A stretch of 64,000 bases of DNA from a virus (IMGVR_UViG_3300047494_000058:1-64000); one strand, 5' to 3'; shown: positions 17,394-26,866, counted from the stretch's first letter. Notes: generated by a model from the letters alone, not told the origin. Made by a program: numbers and translations.

Positions 17394-18872
17394 ATGTCTA
17401 ATCCCGGACTTTCAGTCAGCGACGTCGTCGGCGTCAGCGTCTCGCTTTCCCCGACGCCCGCGCAGCTGCGCAGCTTTGGGTCGGCTCTCATCCTCGGCGA
17501 CTCGGACGTCATCGACACCCAGACGCGGTACCGCACTTACACCGGCATCACCGGCATCGGGGCCGACTTCGGCACCAACAGCCCGGAGTACGCGGCGGCG
17601 CTGGAGTTCTTCGGTCAGACCCCGCAGCCCTCGGTGTGCTATGTCGGGCGCTGGGCGCGCACCGCGACCCACGGCACCTATGTGGGCGCCACCCTGGGTA
17701 GCGCTGCACAGGTCATCAGCAACTTCAACGCCATCACCAACGGCGGCGTCAACATTACGGTAGACGGCACGCTGCACGCACTGGCCGCCATCTCGCTGGT
17801 CGGCGTGTCGAACCTCAACGCGGTGGCGTCGGCGCTGCAGACGGCGCTGGCCGGCGCGGCTACCGTCGTCTGGGACTCGAACAACAACCGGTTTGTCGTT
17901 AAGTCCACGACCAACGGCTCGGGCTCCTCGGTCAGCGCGGCGCAGGTCGGCACCGGCACCGACCTGTCGGTCATCATGGGCCTGAACTCCTCGGTGCTGG
18001 GCGGGTACTCGGTCAACGGAATAGCGGCCGAAACCCCGCTCGCCGCGGCCCAGACCCTGGCGGCGCTCACCAATGCCTGGTACGGGCTCACGTTCTCGGC
18101 CTCAGTCCAGCCGGCCGACGCCGACTACCAGGCGGTGTCCGCCTTCATCCAGGCTTCCTCGCCAGCCCGCGTGTTCGCGGTCACCACCCAGGAGGCTAAT
18201 GTCCTCACGACCGGCGTCAACACGGATATCGCATCGGTGCTGACGGCCAACCGTACGTTCGTGCAATACTCCTCGTCCAGCCCGGTGGCGGCAGCTGCGG
18301 CCCTGGGACTCGCGTTCAGTACCAACTTCAACGGCGCCAACACGCTGTACACCCTGATGTTCAAGCAGGAGTCGGGCGTCCTGCCCGAGACCCTGACCGA
18401 GGCACAGTCAACCGAACTCCAGGCCGCGTACGGTAACGTGTTCGTGAATTACAACAACGGCGTGGCGATCCTGCAGAACGGCACCATGTCGGACGGTACG
18501 TTCTTCGATGTGATCCACGGCACCGACTGGCTGCAGAACGCGATCCAAACCGCGATCTTCAACCTGCTGCTCACCAGCCGCAAGATCCCGCAGACCGACG
18601 CGGGCGTGAACCAGATCGTATCGGTCGTCACCAACGTACTGGATCAGGCCGTGACCAACGGCCTGCTGGCGCCGGGCACCTGGACCGCGGCACCGTTCGG
18701 TGCCATCGTCACCGGGCAGTATCTCACCGCCGGATACTACGTGTACGCCCCGCCCATCGCGACCCAGTCCCAGGCCGCCCGTGCGGCCCGGCAGGCCCCC
18801 GTCCTCACCATCGCGGCCAAGCTCGCAGGCGCGATTCAGAGTGCGAACGTCATCGTCAACGTCAATCAATAA
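17394..18872 (+). CDS. Tail sheath protein (DUF3383)
   Basis: 492 residues. The N-terminus (LSVSDVVGVSVSLSPTPAQLRSFGSALILGDS), the central ALTNAWYGLTFS segment, the IASVLTANRTFVQYSSSSP region and the C-terminal AYYVYAPP-like segment match DUF3383 proteins, the sheath subunits of many myoviruses. This gene is the main evidence for a contractile tail. The tube gene follows 16 nt downstream. Confidence 0.88.
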   Translation: MSNPGLSVSDVVGVSVSLSPTPAQLRSFGSALILGDSDVIDTQTRYRTYTGITGIGADFGTNSPEYAAALEFFGQTPQPSVCYVGRWARTATHGTYVGATLGSAAQVISNFNAITNGGVNITVDGTLHALAAISLVGVSNLNAVASALQTALAGAATVVWDSNNNRFVVKSTTNGSGSSVSAAQVGTGTDLSVIMGLNSSVLGGYSVNGIAAETPLAAAQTLAALTNAWYGLTFSASVQPADADYQAVSAFIQASSPARVFAVTTQEANVLTTGVNTDIASVLTANRTFVQYSSSSPVAAAAALGLAFSTNFNGANTLYTLMFKQESGVLPETLTEAQSTELQAAYGNVFVNYNNGVAILQNGTMSDGTFFDVIHGTDWLQNAIQTAIFNLLLTSRKIPQTDAGVNQIVSVVTNVLDQAVTNGLLAPGTWTAAPFGAIVTGQYLTAGYYVYAPPIATQSQAARAARQAPVLTIAAKLAGAIQSANVIVNVNQ

Positions 18873-18888
18873 TCGGAGTCCCTGATCC

Positions 18889-19329
18889 ATGGCTACTTAT
18901 AGTTTCAACGACGTCGTGGCGTCCATCGCCGGGCCGACCGGCATGATATCGCTGGGCTACGGCAATGCCGTGGCCGATGAGGGCATCTCGGTCGACATGG
19001 CCGGTGACAAGAACACCATGACCATCGGCGCCGACGGCTCGGTCATGCACTCCCTGCACGCCGATCGCTCGGGCCACGTGACCCTGCGCCTGCTCAAGAC
19101 GTCGCCGCAGAACTCGCTCCTGCAGGCAATGTACGACGCGCAGACGGCGTCCGCGGCGCTGCACGGCACGAACACCATCACGGTGTCGCATGCGGTGTCG
19201 GGCGACATCACGACCGCTTCCACCTGTGCGTTCAAGAAGAAGCCCAACATCAAGTATTCCAAGGACGGCGACGTCCTGGAGTGGCAGTGGGACGCGGGCA
19301 AGATTACCACGGTCCTGGGCACGTACTGA
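18889..19329 (+). CDS. Tail tube protein (DUF3277)
   Basis: 146 residues with the DUF3277 pattern: YSFNDVVASIAGP, ISVDMAGDKNTMTIGADGSVMHS, HVTLRLLKTSPQNSLLQAMYD and a C-terminal EWQWDAGKITTVLGTY. It forms the inner tube surrounded by the sheath encoded upstream. The length is typical. Confidence 0.88.
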   Translation: MATYSFNDVVASIAGPTGMISLGYGNAVADEGISVDMAGDKNTMTIGADGSVMHSLHADRSGHVTLRLLKTSPQNSLLQAMYDAQTASAALHGTNTITVSHAVSGDITTASTCAFKKKPNIKYSKDGDVLEWQWDAGKITTVLGTY

Positions 19330-19361
19330 TTCATCCGTCTTCTTAGGGGTTCTACAACAAA

Positions 19362-19838
19362 ATGGCTACACCTGACGGCGCACGGGCGCCCACCGAGTTC
19401 ACGTTCGGTGATCACCAATATCGCATTCTCAAGCTGTCGGCGATGAAGCAGCTGCACCTGAGCCGCAAGATCGCGCCGCTCATTCCGCCCCTGGCTCCGG
19501 TCCTCGCCAAGGTCTCGACCTCGCGCGACGACCGCCAGGGGCTGGTGGACATGGTGCAGCTGATGGGGCCGTTCGCGGAGGGCCTAGCGGAGCTTTCGGA
19601 CGAGATCTCCGAATACGTGGTCAACATCTGTATGGACGCGGTCCAGCGCGAAGTATCCCACAACGTATGGATGCGGGTGTGGTCGGCCGACTCCACCTCA
19701 CAGTTCCCGGAGCTCAACGACCTGGGGAACGTCCTGCAGCTGGTGGCCAAGGTCATCTGGGACGCCCTCGGCCCTTTTATACAAGGACTGCTTACCGACC
19801 AGCCGTCCGTGACTCCAGCCAAGACCCCGGAGCTATAG
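19362..19838 (+). CDS. Tail assembly chaperone, zero-frame product
   Basis: 158 residues, ending with TAG at 19836-19838. Mostly helical and positioned between tube and tape measure, where the gpG/gpE-type tail assembly chaperone is encoded. Near its 3' end the frame contains a perfect X XXY YYZ slippery heptamer (19772-19778). The -1 frame is open beyond the stop to 20017, so a longer fusion is expected as a minor product. The chaperones coat the tape measure protein during tail assembly. Confidence 0.82.
   Translation: MATPDGARAPTEFTFGDHQYRILKLSAMKQLHLSRKIAPLIPPLAPVLAKVSTSRDDRQGLVDMVQLMGPFAEGLAELSDEISEYVVNICMDAVQREVSHNVWMRVWSADSTSQFPELNDLGNVLQLVAKVIWDALGPFIQGLLTDQPSVTPAKTPEL
19772..19778 (+). 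other. Programmed -1 ribosomal frameshift site (CCCTTTT)
   Basis: In the zero frame the codons are GGC CCT TTT ATA, so C CCT TTT exactly fits X XXY YYZ. After tandem slippage the tRNAs would re-pair with CCC and TTT, and translation would continue in the frame that stays open to 20017. Frameshifting at this place is a conserved feature of tail chaperone genes. Efficiency cannot be judged from sequence. Confidence 0.82.
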
Positions 19839-20017
19839 CCTACGACACGCTGCCCGGCGGCGAGGACTGGCTGCTCACTCCGGTGGCCGAGGGCATGTGT
19901 AAGTATGAGTCGCTCATCGACGGCACGCTCGACATCTGCGACGTCGCCCTCATGAATGAGGTACTCATGGTACGTGCAATTAACCGCAACCGGCCCCGGC
20001 CAACCGACGAGACCTGA
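19778..20017 (+). CDS. Tail assembly chaperone, -1 frame extension (gpT-like)
   Basis: About 79 residues read only after the -1 slip: YTRTAYRPAV... through AIAYDTLPGGEDWLLTPVAEG to NRPRPTDET. No good start codon or ribosome site precedes it, while its downstream part is clearly coding-like. Zero-frame plus extension gives a ~218-residue fusion. It ends 3 nt before the tape measure ATG. The extension is expected to bind the tape measure, as in lambda gpGT and the P2 E+E' product. Confidence 0.8.
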   Translation, partial: YTRTAYRPAVRDSSQDPGAIAYDTLPGGEDWLLTPVAEGMCKYESLIDGTLDICDVALMNEVLMVRAINRNRPRPTDET

Positions 20018-20020
20018 CGT

Positions 20021-21865
20021 ATGGCCGATGAAAACGTACTCAAATCGTTCCTCGTTAAGGTAGGCTTCAGCCACGACGAGGCTGCACTCACCAAGATCGA
20101 GAAGGGCATCGGCTCCGCGACCAAGGTGGTGGTGGGGTTCGCAGCGGCGGTCGAGGCCGCGGCCGACGCCGTGTTCTACGGCGTGGCGCGCTTCGCCAAC
20201 AGCTTGGAGAACCTGTACTTCGCGTCGATCCGGACTGGCACGACTGCGGCGAACTTGAAGGCCCTGGACCGGGCGTCCATGAGCTTCGGCACTGCGGCCG
20301 GCGAGGCGCTGGCCTCCGCGGATGCGCTGGCGCGGTTCTTCCGCAACAACCCCGGCGGCGCAACCTGGCTCAACGCCATGCTCGGTCAGGTGGGCGAGTC
20401 CGCGTTCGACAGTAAGGGCCAGGTGCGGTCCATCGAGGAGCTTGAACTCGCGCTGGGCAAGCTGTTCGCGCGTAACACGCGCGGCGGCCAGGGGTTCCTG
20501 AACACGCAGATTGCCGACATGATCGGCATGAGCGAAAAGCAGATGCTGGCGATCCAGTCGCCGGACTACGCCCGCAAGCTCGCCGAGGAAAAGGCGTACA
20601 TGCAGTCGTCGGGCCTTAACGACGCGGCCGACGGCGCGCACCGGTTCAACGAATCACTGCGCCGGCTCGATGACCAGCTATACGTGTTTGGCGTGCGCGT
20701 GGTCGACGTCCTGGAGAAAAAGCTCGGCTTCTCGCTCGACAAGGTAACGCAGTGGTTCGTGTCTAACGGCCCATGGCTCGCGAACGAAGTTGTCCGCCTG
20801 GTCGGTGCCTGGATTGATGAGTTCAACCGCTTCCTGCAGTGGGTCACGACCAACTGGCCGCGCATTAAGGCGCACATCATCCAGACCCTGTTCGAGATTA
20901 ACTGGGCGTGGCAGATGCACGTCAAGCCCGCGCTCGAATGGATGATCACCAAGTTCGAGCAGATGGACCAGAAGACCGGCGGCTGGTCGACTACTCTGAT
21001 CGGACTGTTGCTGGTCCTCAAGGAACTGGGCGCGACCCCGATCATCGCCGGCATCCTCGGACTTGGCCGCGCCATCACCGGCCTGGGGACCGCGGGAGCG
21101 GCCATCGGCACGGGCGGCGTGCTGGGATTCCTCGGGCTGGCCGGCGTCGCTGCCGGCGTCATGGGCGTGGGCGAGTGGCTGCGGCAGAAGCTGGGCATCC
21201 CGTCCGAGGCCGAGATGGTATCGGGCGCCTGGAACGTCATCAGCAACCCGGGCCAGACCATCGAGAATGTGGAGAAGTGGTGGGCCGGCTTCCGTAACCC
21301 TGCGGTCAAGTACAGCAACATGCTGCAGGCGCAGGGGTTGTCCAAGTCCCAGGCCGACGGCCTCACCTCCAACATCCTGACCGAGTCGTCCGGCGACAAG
21401 GACGCGATGAACACGGTAGTCGACCCCAAGACGGGTAAGAAGAAATACTTCATGGGCCTGTTCCAGCTGGGCCTCGGCGAGCAGCAGGAGTATTACAAGC
21501 AAATGGGGCGCCGTATCGACGGGCCGTTCGGCATGGATTCGGCCGAGAACCAGATCGCGTTCATGATGAAGCGTATGAAGCAGATCCCCGGACTCATGGA
21601 GGGGCTGCAGGCGCACCAGGGCGACGGCGCGTATAACGCGGCCTGGAACGCGGAGTTCTTCAACCACATGTACGAGAAGCCCGGCAACTATGCGGTGGAA
21701 GACCCCAAGCGTGCCGGCCGCGCGATTACGATCAACCAGCACACGGACGTCACGATCCACGCGCCCAACAAGGACGTCGCCGAGAGCGCGGTTGACCGGT
21801 TCCGCCGGCAGCTGAACACCGATGCCATGACTGCGATACGCCAGGCCGCAGGGGCGACGCAGTAA
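20021..21865 (+). CDS. Tape measure protein with tail lysozyme domain
   Basis: 614 residues. N-terminal and central parts are helical (residues 1-330), with two hydrophobic stretches around 325-390 (TTLIGLLLVLKELG, GLGRAITGLG...). Residues ~425-560 match the phage tail lysozyme type: YSNMLQAQGLSKSQADGLTS, Glu455 in ILTESSGD, GLFQLGLGEQQEYY and QIAFMMKRMK. The lysozyme would locally cut peptidoglycan during DNA entry. The protein is short for a tape measure, predicting a short tail. Its stop overlaps the next ATG by 1 nt. Confidence 0.82.
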   Translation: MADENVLKSFLVKVGFSHDEAALTKIEKGIGSATKVVVGFAAAVEAAADAVFYGVARFANSLENLYFASIRTGTTAANLKALDRASMSFGTAAGEALASADALARFFRNNPGGATWLNAMLGQVGESAFDSKGQVRSIEELELALGKLFARNTRGGQGFLNTQIADMIGMSEKQMLAIQSPDYARKLAEEKAYMQSSGLNDAADGAHRFNESLRRLDDQLYVFGVRVVDVLEKKLGFSLDKVTQWFVSNGPWLANEVVRLVGAWIDEFNRFLQWVTTNWPRIKAHIIQTLFEINWAWQMHVKPALEWMITKFEQMDQKTGGWSTTLIGLLLVLKELGATPIIAGILGLGRAITGLGTAGAAIGTGGVLGFLGLAGVAAGVMGVGEWLRQKLGIPSEAEMVSGAWNVISNPGQTIENVEKWWAGFRNPAVKYSNMLQAQGLSKSQADGLTSNILTESSGDKDAMNTVVDPKTGKKKYFMGLFQLGLGEQQEYYKQMGRRIDGPFGMDSAENQIAFMMKRMKQIPGLMEGLQAHQGDGAYNAAWNAEFFNHMYEKPGNYAVEDPKRAGRAITINQHTDVTIHAPNKDVAESAVDRFRRQLNTDAMTAIRQAAGATQ

Positions 21866-22605
21866 TGGCTAACCTGGGCTCAGCCATCGGCGCGGCGCTG
21901 GTCGGCCAGGGTATTGCCGCGGGCCTCGACCTCGCGGGCGACACGCTCAACGCGGCCGGTTACGGCGGCTTCATTGACATCATCCCGACAGGCAGCCTGG
22001 GGTCGATCTCAATCCAGGCGACCTTCGAGGAGCGCCTGACCGACACGATCCAGATCACGGAACACCCGGTCGAGTCCGGCGTCCAGGTTTCGGACCACGC
22101 CTACGTGCGCAACCCCGAGGTTACGATCCGCTGCGGCTGGTCGAACTCCAACGGGTTCCTGGGCGCGCTCGGTGAGCTTGAGGGCATCGCCAGCGCGGTT
22201 AACCAGCAGCTGAACGGCGCGGGCCTGGACTTCGGCGCACTGACGGCCGACTCCTACCCCAGCGTCGGCGGCTACGTCTCCGGGATCTACCAGCAGTTGC
22301 AGGACCTGCAGCAGTCGCTCAGGCCGTTCACCATCGCGACGACCATCCGCACTTACCTGAACATGATGATGACATCACTGTCGGTGACGCGCGACCAGAA
22401 GACGAGCCAGGCGCTGATGGTAACCGCGGTGTGCCGGCAGATCAAGATGGTGTCGACCAGTTCGGCCACCCTGCCGCCGGCCAACAACATGGCCAACCCG
22501 ACCAACAGCGACACGGTAGACTCGGGAGTGCAGACCGCGGTCCCGGCGAGCGGGATTAACAGCAGCGGCGCTTATGATCCCAACGGCATCTTCCCGAGTT
22601 CGTGA
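21865..22605 (+). CDS. Baseplate hub-proximal protein (Dit-like)
   Basis: 246 residues. The segment YGGFIDIIPTGSLGSISIQATFEERLTDTIQITEHPVESGVQVSDHAYVRNPEV (positions ~30-85) is typical of the N-terminal domain of Dit-like baseplate proteins that follow tape measure genes in this type of myovirus. Overlaps both neighbours by 1 nt, indicating translational coupling. Confidence 0.72.
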   Translation: MANLGSAIGAALVGQGIAAGLDLAGDTLNAAGYGGFIDIIPTGSLGSISIQATFEERLTDTIQITEHPVESGVQVSDHAYVRNPEVTIRCGWSNSNGFLGALGELEGIASAVNQQLNGAGLDFGALTADSYPSVGGYVSGIYQQLQDLQQSLRPFTIATTIRTYLNMMMTSLSVTRDQKTSQALMVTAVCRQIKMVSTSSATLPPANNMANPTNSDTVDSGVQTAVPASGINSSGAYDPNGIFPSS

Positions 22606-22928
22606 TGCCCGCGCCCTCCGCCTACATCGTGCCGCTGCAGCCGAACCCGCAGACGTTCCAGATCACGCTGGGCAGTAATACCTACCGTTTCACGGCGCTG
22701 TGGCGTAACAATGCCTTGGGCGGCTGGTTCCTGGACATCGCAGACGCCAACAACAATGCACTGGTGAGCGGCATCCCGATGGTCACCGGCTGCGACCTGC
22801 TAGCGCAGTACAAGTACCTGAACTTCGGCGGGCAGCTGGTGGTGCAGACGACTTCGGACACCGACGCGGTGCCGACCTTCATCAACCTGGGGTCGGATGG
22901 CATGCTGTACTGGATACCCAACCCGTGA
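22605..22928 (+). CDS. Baseplate plug/spike-associated small protein
   Basis: 107 residues from ATG 22605, overlapping the upstream TGA by one base; a GTG one codon earlier is possible. Beta-rich sequence (FQITLGSNTYRFTALWRN...GGWFLDIADANN) matches the small baseplate protein that sits between the Dit-like and hub genes in related phages (Pam3 gp18-like). Overlaps the next GTG start by 4 nt. Confidence 0.68.
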   Translation: MPAPSAYIVPLQPNPQTFQITLGSNTYRFTALWRNNALGGWFLDIADANNNALVSGIPMVTGCDLLAQYKYLNFGGQLVVQTTSDTDAVPTFINLGSDGMLYWIPNP

Positions 22929-23932
22929 CCATAGCAGTGTCGACCATCCCGGGTACGGTCCAGTTCGGCCGCAAGTTCTCGTTTGTGGTGGGCACCACCG
23001 CGGGCGGCGGCCTCGAACTCGGCACGTTCCGCTGCGTGTTCCACATCCAGCGCGGTGACTTCCAGAATCCGAACACCTGCGACGTCCGCGTGTACAACCT
23101 GGCGCCGGCCACGGCCAACGTGTTGGCGCAGAAGGAGTTCACCCAGCTGGCCGTGCAGGCTGGCTACCCCGGCAACTACGGGCTCATCTTCCGCGGCGGC
23201 ATCACCCAGGTGAGGCTCGGACGCGAGAGCCAGACCGACTCATATGTGGACTTCACCGCGGGCGACGGCGACGAGGCATACAACTTCGCCAACGTCGTGA
23301 GCAGCCAGGTAGCGGGCGCCGATCATAACACGCGCATCCTGGGCGACATGCTCACGGCCATGGCGGCCAAGGGCGTGGCGCCGGGCGACTGCCGCGAAAC
23401 CGTATGGGGCAATGATAACAAGCCCCGCGGCGTCGTTACCTACGGCTCGGTCTGCCGGCGGCTGCGCGGCATCACGCGCGACAATGACTACATCTGGAGC
23501 ATCCAGGACGGCGTACTCAAGCTGGTACCACAGACCGCGTACCTACCGGGCGCCATCCCGTTGATCTCGCCCGACACCGGGCTCATCGGCATACCGGAGC
23601 AGACGCAGAACGGGGTCAACATGACCGTGCTGCTTAACCCCTCCATTAAGATCGGGCAGGCCATCCAGCTGGCCGACCCGCGCGGCGTCAATCAATACAG
23701 GTTCGGCGTCGGCCTGGCATCGTCGGTGTCGAACCTTAATGCCCAGCAGGCCAACAAAATCAGTAGCAACGGCCTGTACTACGTGATGGCGGCCACCCAC
23801 GTGGGCGACTCGCGCGGTAACGACTGGTACACCGCCCTGAACTGCCTGTCAATCAACGCCACCATAGCGCCGGGCGACCAGACGTACCTGCAGGCGTTCC
23901 AGGTGCCCAACGGCCCGCTCTTCAGGTACTAA
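22925..23932 (+). CDS. Baseplate hub protein (gpD/gp44-like)
   Basis: 335 residues, GTG start overlapping the upstream stop (GTGA). N-terminal beta domain (RCVFHIQRGDFQNPNTCDVRVYNL) followed by the FRGGITQVRLGRESQTDSYVDFTAGDGD signature, then a helical domain around MLTAMAAKGVAPGD. Pattern and position fit the baseplate hub that joins tube and spike. Family assignment is by pattern; no enzymatic role. Confidence 0.72.
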   Translation: MTIAVSTIPGTVQFGRKFSFVVGTTAGGGLELGTFRCVFHIQRGDFQNPNTCDVRVYNLAPATANVLAQKEFTQLAVQAGYPGNYGLIFRGGITQVRLGRESQTDSYVDFTAGDGDEAYNFANVVSSQVAGADHNTRILGDMLTAMAAKGVAPGDCRETVWGNDNKPRGVVTYGSVCRRLRGITRDNDYIWSIQDGVLKLVPQTAYLPGAIPLISPDTGLIGIPEQTQNGVNMTVLLNPSIKIGQAIQLADPRGVNQYRFGVGLASSVSNLNAQQANKISSNGLYYVMAATHVGDSRGNDWYTALNCLSINATIAPGDQTYLQAFQVPNGPLFRY

Positions 23933-23934
23933 CG

Positions 23935-24651
23935 ATGCACAGATCCGAACGCGTCCACAACCTACCGGAGATGCTGTACCAGGTCGCGCTCGCGGAGCGC
24001 TCCGACATGTGGACCGCACTACCCGGCTTCGTCGTGAAGTTTCCTGGGAGTGCGGGCGGCGCCATGACCGTGGACATTCAGCCGACGGTCAACGGTATGT
24101 ACACCGACGAGAAGGGCCTCAACCACTTCCAGCGCATGCCGGTGCTGCTCGACTGTCCCATCGTGTGGGCCGGCGGCGGCGGCGCCACGCTCACGTTCCC
24201 CATCACCGCGGGCACGGAGCAAACCGGCGACGAGGCCCTCGTGATCATAGCGTCGCGTGCCATCGACAGCTGGTGGTACCACGGCGGCATCCAGAACCCG
24301 GTGAGCCTGCGCATGCACGACCTGTCGGACGGGTTCGCGATCATCGGGCTCAAGTCACTGCCCAGATCGTTCGCCGTCGACACCTCGAACGTGTGCCTGA
24401 CGTCCAACGACCTGCAGACTTATGTCAAGATGAGCCCGGCCGGCAAAACCGTGGCGATCCAGGCCAGCAACGGCATCAATCTCAACGGCGTCACCATCGA
24501 CTCGGCGGGCAATATCGGCAACGTGAAGAATTTGACCGGCGCGGGATCGGGAGCCGTCACCGGCTTTACCGACGCGTCGAACACGGCGAACACGAGCCTG
24601 ACGACCCACTATCACACGGCGGGCGGACCTCCCCCGATACCGGGGAGCTAG
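23935..24651 (+). CDS. Baseplate spike protein (Gp138 family)
   Basis: 238 residues. N-terminal OB-like domain (WTALPGFVVKF...MTVDIQPTV...LNHFQRMPVLLDCPIVW...ALVIIASRAIDSWW) is the Gp138-type membrane-puncturing spike. Residues ~170-225 are beta-helical repeats (ASNGINLNGVTIDSAGNIGN). The C-terminal THYHTAGGPPPIPGS resembles the metal-binding/PAAR-like tip region (H-x-H) of such spikes. It would pierce the outer membrane on sheath contraction. Confidence 0.83.
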   Translation: MHRSERVHNLPEMLYQVALAERSDMWTALPGFVVKFPGSAGGAMTVDIQPTVNGMYTDEKGLNHFQRMPVLLDCPIVWAGGGGATLTFPITAGTEQTGDEALVIIASRAIDSWWYHGGIQNPVSLRMHDLSDGFAIIGLKSLPRSFAVDTSNVCLTSNDLQTYVKMSPAGKTVAIQASNGINLNGVTIDSAGNIGNVKNLTGAGSGAVTGFTDASNTANTSLTTHYHTAGGPPPIPGS

Positions 24652-24652
24652 C

Positions 24653-25012
24653 ATGCGATACCGTCAGCTGGGCCTCGGCGGCGACTACACGGTCGACACG
24701 CCGTTCCTTATAAACTCGCCCGCGTGTGTCGCTCAGGCGATCCTCACGCGCCTGAAGCTGTTCCTGGGCGAATGGTTCGTGGACACCACCGACGGGACGC
24801 CCTGGTTCCAAAGCATCCTCGGCAAGAACTACAATAACCCGGACGCGCTCATCAAGCAGCGCATCATAGGCACACAAGGGGTGACCTCGATTGCCACATA
24901 TTCAAGCTCCTTTAACGGCCCGACGCGGGCGCTCACGGTGAACACCACGGCGAATACGCTGTACGGGATCACTGCCCCGGTCATTGTCTCACAGATATTG
25001 CCCACGGTCTGA
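24653..25012 (+). CDS. Baseplate wedge protein (gp25/W-like)
   Basis: 119 residues. Contains AQAILTRLKLFLGEWFVDTTDGTPWFQSILGK, the conserved core of small baseplate wedge proteins located between spike and baseplate J. It would help connect the hub with the sheath. Confidence 0.75.
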   Translation: MRYRQLGLGGDYTVDTPFLINSPACVAQAILTRLKLFLGEWFVDTTDGTPWFQSILGKNYNNPDALIKQRIIGTQGVTSIATYSSSFNGPTRALTVNTTANTLYGITAPVIVSQILPTV

Positions 25013-25017
25013 CCTCT

Positions 25018-26190
25018 ATGGCATCCAAGTACGCCCCTGTGATCACCGCTGCCGGCATCACCTCGAACACCTTCGCCCAGAACCTGGCATACCTCACGGC
25101 GGACTACCAGACGATATTCGGGTCGGATGTCTACCTGGGGAATGACTCCCAGGACGGCCAGTTCATCGCGATCCTGGCCCAGGCGTTTACGGACCTCGGC
25201 GACGCGGCGGTGGCGGTGTACAATTCATTCAGCCCGGCCACCGCGGTCGGCGCCGGCCTGTCGTCCATTGTTAAGCTCAACGGCCTGGGGCGCCTGGTCC
25301 CGTCGTCGTCCACGGTCGGGCTCACCATCGTGGGCGTCGCCGGCACACAGATCTACAACGGGCAGGCCCAGGACACCGCCGGGAACCTCTGGAACCTGCC
25401 TCCCGTGGTCGTGATCCCGACATCCGGTACCATAGTAGTGACTGCCACCGCAGCGACCACGGGAGCTATTTCCGCGGCGACGGGAACCATCACGAAGATA
25501 GCGACCGCGATCTACGGCTGGCAGACGGTAACGAACGCGTCGGCCGCGGCCATCGGTGCCCCGGTCGAGATCGACGCGCAGCTGCGGGTGCGGCAGTCGA
25601 CCTCGGTGTCGCTGCCGTCGCTCACGATCTTCGAGGGCATCCAGGCGGCCATCGCCAACCTGACCGGCGTCACCCGCTCGCGCGGCTACGAGAACAACAC
25701 CGGCACGACCAACAGCAACGGCATCCCGCGTAACACCCTGTACTTCGTGGTCGAGGGCGGCGCGCAGTCGGATATCATCAATGCGATCGCGTCCAAGATC
25801 ACGCCGGGTATCGGCACCCAGGGCTCGATCAGCCAGACGGTGACCGACAGCTATGGCTCGACGCGGCTCGTTAAGTTTGACACGCCGACTGAGCAGACTA
25901 TCCAGGTCGCGATCACGGTCCACCCCCTGAGCGGCTGGTCGTCGACCACGATCCCGGTCATCCAGGCCGCGGTGGCGGCCTACCTGTCGAACCTGCCCAT
26001 CGGCACCAACGTAAGCTATACCGGCATGTTCCTGCCGGCGTACCTGCCGGGGACGATCTATGCCGGCACCTTCAGCATCACGTCGCTCACCCTGCAGGGC
26101 TCGGGCGGCGCTGCCGCGGCCGACGTCGCGTTGTCGTACAACACGGCCCCGGTGAGCGCGCCGGCCAACGTCACGATCACGGTGTCCTGA
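25018..26190 (+). CDS. Baseplate J-like protein
   Basis: 390 residues. The N-terminal helical region includes DVYLGNDSQDGQFIAILAQAFTDLGDAAVAVYNSFSPATAVGAGLSSIVKLNGLGR, followed by beta strands, a central DAQLRVRQSTSVSLPS motif and GVTRSRGYENNTG. These are hallmarks of baseplate J (Mu gp47-like) proteins. Length is typical. Forms the wedge that triggers sheath contraction. Confidence 0.85.
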   Translation: MASKYAPVITAAGITSNTFAQNLAYLTADYQTIFGSDVYLGNDSQDGQFIAILAQAFTDLGDAAVAVYNSFSPATAVGAGLSSIVKLNGLGRLVPSSSTVGLTIVGVAGTQIYNGQAQDTAGNLWNLPPVVVIPTSGTIVVTATAATTGAISAATGTITKIATAIYGWQTVTNASAAAIGAPVEIDAQLRVRQSTSVSLPSLTIFEGIQAAIANLTGVTRSRGYENNTGTTNSNGIPRNTLYFVVEGGAQSDIINAIASKITPGIGTQGSISQTVTDSYGSTRLVKFDTPTEQTIQVAITVHPLSGWSSTTIPVIQAAVAAYLSNLPIGTNVSYTGMFLPAYLPGTIYAGTFSITSLTLQGSGGAAAADVALSYNTAPVSAPANVTITVS

Positions 26191-26191
26191 C

Positions 26192-26866
26192 ATGTCATGG
26201 TCAGCCGACAGCGGCGACATTACAGCCGACAGCGGCCTGGTCACCGCCGATGGCGCATACCTCACGAGCCCGACTGCGGCGCCGTACCTCGGGCTGATCA
26301 CCTCCGAACACCGCTTTCAGCCCAAGTTCGCCGCACTAATGGCAGTGCTGCTGAGCGCTGTGGGCGACACGACCGCGGTCATCAACTCGATGCCGGGTAA
26401 GTTCGACCTGGATACGGCAGTCGGCAACCAGCTGGACATCGACGGCGCCTGGGTCGGCCAGGACCGCGTCATTACGCAGGTGCTGCTGGTCGAATTTTTC
26501 GGGTTCGCGGACGACCAGGCGGCGCTCACCATGGGCGAGCTTACCAACCCGACCATCGGCGGCGTGTTCTACGAACTCGGCGCCACGTTCGCGCAGTCGA
26601 CCACGCTGTCGGACGACGACTACCGCACTATCATCCGGGCGCGCATCGTCCGCAACCAGGCCAACGGCACGCTGTCGGACCTGGAGGCCGCGCTGGAATA
26701 CATCTTCCAGGTGCCCTGCGCAGTGGCCGACATCGGTGACCAGTCCCTTGCCATCGAAGTCTCGGCCCCGATCACGCAGACCCAGGAGGCGCTGCTCAAT
26801 ACGCTCGACATATTGCCGCGACCAGCCGGTGTTGCCATCGGCTCGATCACGTACTCCCCACTATAA
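26192..26866 (+). CDS. Baseplate protein (DUF2612)
   Basis: 224 residues. YLGLITSEHRFQPKFAALMAVLL, INSMPGKFDLDTAVGNQLDIDGAWVGQ, DDYRTIIRARIVRNQANGT and a C-terminal LPRPAGVAI segment are characteristic of DUF2612, the gpI-like protein linking baseplate to fibres. It directly follows baseplate J and precedes a fibre gene. Confidence 0.83.
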   Translation: MSWSADSGDITADSGLVTADGAYLTSPTAAPYLGLITSEHRFQPKFAALMAVLLSAVGDTTAVINSMPGKFDLDTAVGNQLDIDGAWVGQDRVITQVLLVEFFGFADDQAALTMGELTNPTIGGVFYELGATFAQSTTLSDDDYRTIIRARIVRNQANGTLSDLEAALEYIFQVPCAVADIGDQSLAIEVSAPITQTQEALLNTLDILPRPAGVAIGSITYSPL

